NCBI GenBank assembly: GCA_003024985.2
Contig: PXIH01S0000466.1
DNA: 10,743 nucleotides
Origin: Euperipatoides rowelli
Lineage: Eukaryota > Onychophora > Udeonychophora > Euonychophora > Peripatopsidae
Strand: one strand, 5' to 3'
Below are positions 7,285 through 10,743 of the stretch, piece by piece. The position numbers and the translations under genes are program-made. Position 1 is the stretch's first letter. The number at the start of each line of letters is the position of its first letter. Under the pieces are notes generated by a model. The model saw nothing but the letters and a program-made list of their open reading frames with translations. It did no database searches and was not told the origin of the DNA.

Positions 7285-7956
7285 TATAATATTAGCAATA
7301 ATTAATTTGTTCGATTTTTTTTACTATTTGGACCATAATGATTAACTGCTAGAAAATTTTCATTTTAAAAAGCAAAAGATACTAAATTTTTATAATCAGA
7401 TTTAAAGAGTAACTTAATATTAACGAAACCACAGAGGAAATGGAGCAAGATTGAAAATATTATACAAATTACAGATAATTCCCTATTTCCATTTCAGTAG
7501 TCCTCTTTAAAATTCATTCCAACATAAGCATTACAAAAAAGCTTTTGTATTTCACTCATCGTAAAATTATAAGTGCAAGGAAGAAATAGTCGTTTACTGA
7601 AGAGAGATTTACAGCTAAAAACACAAGACTACTAGGAGCTTCCATGTTGGTCACAATATGTTAATTTTTGACTATTGTTTAGTTGCAATTAAAAATGACT
7701 TGTTCATATTTATACAGAAAATAATTTCATTATTATTTTCACTTATAGTAGCCTATACCAAGTTTGTGGATATTGAATTTCAGCTACTCCTACTTCATAA
7801 TCAGCTCCTGTTAAATCTAATGTCTTTGAAAGTTTTTTTTTTTTTTATTAAAAAATAAATATCCTCTACAAAGGGAGAAGAGATGTATTTTATGTAATTA
7901 ATTACTAGAGATAGTGATTACTTTAAATTATACTTTTTATATCCAATTATATTTTT
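7285..7956. other. AT-rich stretch with no recognised feature
   Basis: I see no gene, RNA gene or clear repeat here. The one forward open stretch (7658-7858) is Phe/Leu/Ile-rich and ends in a T run coding for Phe, which is what random AT-rich sequence gives. Confidence 0.6.
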
Positions 7957-8130
7957 ACAGTGTGGGTTCATTATCGAAAGGGCAGCGTACTAAGAAAAAA
8001 ACCCAAAGCGAGCTGTTAAAGCTAGGGAGAAAAAACCCTTCCATAACTGCCCTATAGCCTGGGATTGAACTTGGATCCCCAGCATATATCTTGATCTTAA
8101 CAATCCAAGTTCTCTCACCACTTTGAAAGT
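7957..8130 (-). mobile_element. tRNA-derived SINE candidate
   Basis: On the minus strand, from about 8130, the sequence resembles a tRNA gene. A box A-like stretch tcaaagtggtgagagaac (8127-8110) is followed about 48 bases later by a box B-like agttcaatccc (8071-8061), which is correct tRNA spacing. Between them cttggattgttaagatcaag can form an anticodon-type hairpin. The T-arm pairing is degraded, so it is not a working tRNA. The following hundred bases (down to gaacccacactg) would be the SINE body. I could not find flanking duplications. An open frame of 105 codons on the same strand across this region appears incidental. Confidence 0.5.
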
Positions 8131-8208
8131 TTAATTTTAAAATTTTGAGGTTTATTCTCAGGATAATATTCCATACAACTGTTGGAAGTAAAGTAATATA
8201 AAAATGAG
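8131..8208. other. Short spacer between SINE candidate and integrase remnant
   Basis: No feature recognised. It follows, on the minus strand, the stop of the chromodomain-containing integrase remnant, so it may be the 3' flank of that gene. Confidence 0.4.
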
Positions 8209-8576
8209 TCATAATTTTTTCAAGTCTTTTTCTGGAACCCAAGAGATAAATGATGAAGGATAACCTTGCCACTTGATATAATAATATTTTTCTCGTCCTG
8301 TTTTTTTCTTCTTTTAATATTTTTTCTATATTATAATAATCAATGCTATCTTTTTTAACAGCTTGTAGTTATTCTTGGCAGTAAGTCCCATAAACGACCT
8401 CATCGTTCAAATCTTTGATTTTATATACTGGTGGTACTGAGTCTGTAGGGATACGTTCCCTGATAATAAATATTTTTTGAGTCCAATTAGGGAGGTAACC
8501 TTCCTCGAACACACTTTTCATTTTAGAAATTCTAACTTGTCCGATAATAAGATTGAGATTCATCCCATAATTTAAC
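8209..8576 (-). pseudogene. Polinton/Maverick-type integrase C-terminus with chromodomain (fragment)
   Basis: The first part (8576-8369) reads QVRISKMKSVFEEGYLPNW followed by IRERIPTDSVPPVYKIKDLN and GTYCQE. This is the SH3-like tail I know from Polinton/Maverick integrases and related transposon-derived proteins. After an in-frame TAA (8371-8369) the frame continues as LQAVKKDSIDYYNIEKILKE, the start of a chromodomain. A frame change in an A7 run (8301-8307) then leads to YYIKWQGYPSSF and SWVPEKDLKKL, with the aromatic and GYP hallmarks of a chromodomain, ending at TGA (8211-8209). Chromodomains bind methylated histone tails and can steer integration. The catalytic core is missing: the fragment is cut at 8576 by the LINE poly(A). 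A chromovirus-type gypsy integrase is a weaker alternative. Confidence 0.75.
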
Positions 8577-8621
8577 TTTTTTTTTTTTTTTTAAGGTTTA
8601 TCCCTTAAAAACCTTTTTATT
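8577..8621 (-). terminator. LINE 3' end: poly(A), stem-loop and polyadenylation signal
   Basis: In element order there is AATAAA (8621-8616), then a 7-bp stem, aaggttt pairing with aaacctt around a 9-nt loop (8615-8593), then 16 A. Some LINE reverse transcriptases recognise a 3' stem-loop to start target-primed synthesis. Whether this one does is unknown. Confidence 0.6.
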
Positions 8622-9013
8622 CATGAAAAAGGAAATTCAATACAGGACAAAAATAATATATTTACAAATGCTCAATCCATAGTATGGACAAGGCATATCT
8701 AAAGATGAAAAAAAAAAAACGGAAACAGGAAACGCTTAAGCTTCTAAAGTCCAAGCACAAAAAAAAACTTTAAAGTCCTACATGACTTAAGAGTTCTGGT
8801 AATTCTATGTTTCCGTTTTTCCAAAAAAGGCAGAAGTACTAATCAGTGTAAACAAAATCAGATAAAAAAAACATTAAAAAAAGGAAAAAATGTTTGAATT
8901 TATCCACTTTTGCTGAAAACCAAGTCGGGCAACATTAGGCGATCCTTCTTCACTAGGGAAGTGAATTCCAACAGAAGGAAAGGCCAGGGCCTCATCTCAA
9001 TGCCCTTGAATAC
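8622..9013 (-). other. LINE 3' untranslated region
   Basis: This stretch lies between the last recognisable LINE codons (stop at 9016-9014) and the poly(A) signal. It is rich in A and T runs and shows no gene. The small forward open stretch at 8910-9116 lies antisense to the LINE and has no protein-like features. Confidence 0.55.
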
Positions 9014-10640
9014 TCACAAATTCCTGACCTTCCAAAATGCAAAGAAAGTAATCATAGCCACCAGAATAAAGTTCTTGTGGAGAAGCAAATTGAAAAAAAT
9101 ATCAATCAAAGTATGAGAAAAAAAAGTCATAATTCAAATATTGTGAAATACGATTTCTGACTTCATTAAAGTATGCACATTCTGTAAATATGAGCTGAAT
9201 AGTTTCAATTCTATCACATAGCATGCACTGAGGATCGACCTGAAACGAATACCTTCTTATTAATAGATCTCATGTGTAAACTAAACCAGTAGTCAAATGA
9301 AACATAAAATCATAATAATCGGGATAATAGTAGAATCTCTTAAAATACTGTTAGTACGGCTTTAACAATCTGGCTATGGGCGAAGGCACAAAATCAGCAT
9401 CCATTAAGTCAGCATATGCTCTGTATGAAAACTTTGTTGCCACTGGCATATCGAAATCATCAATTAAATCTTAGAAATGCGGCTCAAGGCTCAAATGTAT
9501 CGTAAAAGGCAGTGTCTGTAGGCTCCACCTCCTGTACTGGATTCAAAAACTGCTCATATTGCATGAAAGAAGGAAAATGGTTGGCACGATTTACCTTGAA
9601 CAGCTGTTCAATGTCATGTAGTCCAAGCCCTCCATGTCAGATCATTAGGCAAAGACCTTTCCTGGATACAGGGACTAGCCGAGACCCCCACAATATCTTG
9701 TGAGCAAAAGCATACAGTTTAGTTATAAATCCCCTATCAAAAGTCATGTATGGAACGTAATAATAAATGGTTGGGAATAAATACATGTTTATAATTTTTA
9801 CACGTGTAAGCAAAGATAGTGGGTTACCCTTAAGCATGATGACAGCCTGCTCAAACCTTGCCAGAACATGGTATTGAAGTTTTCGCTTAACTCTTGCACC
9901 ACTGTAGGGAAAAGGTATTCCAAGATAAGTACCTGGTAAATTGACATTGTAATGGATGTCTACTTGATTGTAGTAAGGAAACCATATGTGACTTCAATGC
10001 ATTGAATTCAGAACCTGTTGATAGAGTAAAATCATGAAGCGACTGAAAAACTCTAAGGAATATCCTCTCGACTACTAAGATAAGTCATCCATGTATGCCA
10101 AAACTTCCAGACTCGTATTCAAGGAAGGGATCCATATGCCGATGCCAATATTGGTTAACTTCACCAGAAGGCTATACAATGTATACTGTGAAGGGGTTGG
10201 TACTCAGGAGAGAGCCCTGAGTAACCCCCTCCTGACAGAAAAGGAATAATAAAACTGGCCTCTGAACTTTATTGAGACATACTTATTTGTAAAATAGTTT
10301 ATAAGGCCTGTGGACAATGAGGAACAACCAAAATAATGCACTATTCTGGAGGCCAAGTGCTGATGAGACATGTAGTCGAAAGCCTTACAGATGTCCAAAA
10401 ACAGTATAGCTGCATTTCACAAACAGTTTACCTTTACATGATACAATACCTGCTGTAGCACATTAATAGGTGTGCGTATAGTCCTAGTTTTTATACCGAA
10501 ATGAAAAGGTGAAAGTACAGTGGGTAACAAAAGTTTAAAACAATTATTTAAAATTCTAGCGTAAATTTCAACACATTTTTTGTTCCAAATCTATTGTATC
10601 TATATAAAAATTGGATAACAGTGCCATATACGGGCATATA
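9014..10640 (-). pseudogene. LINE reverse transcriptase with C-terminal zinc knuckle (broken)
   Basis: Motifs appear in the right order. YARILNNC and FHFGIKTRTI are finger motifs near 10570-10490. LFLDICKAFD (10404-10375) is palm motif A, with the first catalytic Asp. RRG...QGSLLS (about 10245-10215), across a frameshift, is motif B. LAYMDDL (about 10101-10081) is motif C with the catalytic Asp pair. TYLGIPFP and then SLLTRVKIINMYLFPTIYYY form the thumb. ILWGSRL and GGLGLHDIEQLF mark the region common to L1/Tx1-like LINEs. A CMLC...ETIQLIFTEC stretch (9228-9175) matches the terminal zinc knuckle, but its expected His is Leu. In-frame stops include TGA at 9639-9637 and TAG at 10077-10075, plus one before motif A. 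It is inactive as read. L1/Tx1-type assignment is tentative. Confidence 0.85.
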
Positions 10641-10677
10641 TTTTGTTCATTCAAATCTTATCCTTCATCGGAAGCGT

Positions 10678-10743
10678 GACCTGCATATAGACGACAAACT
10701 GACCTGGCACATAACAGGACAGTTTGTCGTCTATATGCAGGTC
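10678..10743. repeat. 66-bp perfect-arm palindrome at the window end
   Basis: Arms 10678-10701 and 10720-10743 are exact reverse complements over 24 bp. The 18-bp spacer can extend the stem by cctg/cagg after one A:A mismatch, leaving an 8-nt loop. The right arm ends exactly at the last base, so its true length is unknown. It could be a hairpin or foldback element, the end of another transposon, or an assembly foldback. Confidence 0.9.

Larger units (their letters stand above)
8577..10640 (-). mobile_element. Non-LTR retrotransposon (LINE), 3' portion, decayed
   Basis: The element reads right to left and ends in a 16-nt poly(A) (8577-8592). AATAAA lies at 8621-8616, 23 nt before the tail. 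Upstream are a roughly 400-bp 3' untranslated region, a C-terminal zinc knuckle and a reverse transcriptase with recognisable fingers, palm and thumb motifs out to about 10640. The endonuclease domain and any ORF1 are not visible, so it is 5'-truncated or continues beyond the window. Its 3' end lies against the Polinton-like integrase fragment. No matching target duplication (expected to begin gttaaattatgg on its strand) is visible at the right side. Confidence 0.85.

Noticed and set aside
8055-8130. A functional tRNA gene
   Set aside because: The T-stem has mismatches and the anticodon stem has a bulge or enlarged loop, so it cannot fold as a proper tRNA. A SINE head fits better.
7955-8272. 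105-codon minus-strand ORF
   Set aside because: Its first part is the wrong frame of the chromodomain, and its second part covers the SINE candidate. The joined reading has no family resemblance.
8910-9116. 68-codon forward ORF
   Set aside because: It lies antisense to the LINE C-terminus and 3' untranslated region, with no motif.
9512-9703. 63-codon forward ORF, cysteine-rich
   Set aside because: The cysteines come from reading the LINE antisense; the minus strand carries the GGLGL and WGS motifs of reverse transcriptase.
1-10743. CRISPR array, bacterial defence system or operon
   Set aside because: No regularly spaced repeats with unique spacers, no ribosome binding sites or gene clusters, and every recognisable gene is a eukaryotic mobile-element remnant.

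Overview
The window looks like a transposon-dense, AT-rich stretch of an animal nuclear genome. An arthropod, perhaps a copepod crustacean, is my guess from the mix of elements, but nothing here fixes the species. I see no intact host gene, no bacterial-type operon, no CRISPR array and no complete RNA gene. Almost everything recognisable is a decayed mobile element, and several are nested in one another.

Layout. Bases 1-236 are unannotated flank. A Ty1/copia LTR retrotransposon on the minus strand fills 242-6711, with a 5-bp target duplication (gatat) on both sides. Its 5' LTR is 6110-6711. The primer-binding site at 6095-6109 matches the anticodon arm of initiator-Met tRNA, as in Drosophila copia. 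Gag, protease and integrase follow leftward as a broken reading frame. Reverse transcriptase and RNase H are missing, so the integrase tail runs almost straight into the polypurine tract and the 3' LTR (242-2583). Two later insertions sit inside it. A 996-bp hAT DNA transposon (3693-4688, 8-bp duplication gtttaaat) splits pol. A 1.85-kb poly(A)-tailed retrocopy of an unidentified transcript (360-2208, 16-bp duplication) splits the 3' LTR.

Right of the copia element, 6717-7284 holds an unassigned minus-strand open stretch that runs through a 116-bp tandem duplication. Bases 7285-7956 show nothing I can name. A tRNA-derived SINE candidate lies at about 7957-8130. The C-terminal part of a Polinton/Maverick-type integrase, including a chromodomain, lies at 8209-8576 on the minus strand. 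A minus-strand non-LTR retrotransposon (LINE) ends in a poly(A) run at 8577-8592, directly against that integrase fragment, and extends right to about 10640. The window ends in a 66-bp hairpin-forming inverted repeat (10678-10743).

How the parts relate. The pieces do not form one pathway. They record successive insertions: copia first, then hAT and the retrocopy inside it; separately, the LINE apparently landed in the Polinton-like integrase. LINE machinery is the likely source of the retrocopy and of the SINE. Many frameshifts lie in homopolymer runs, so some apparent damage could be assembly error.
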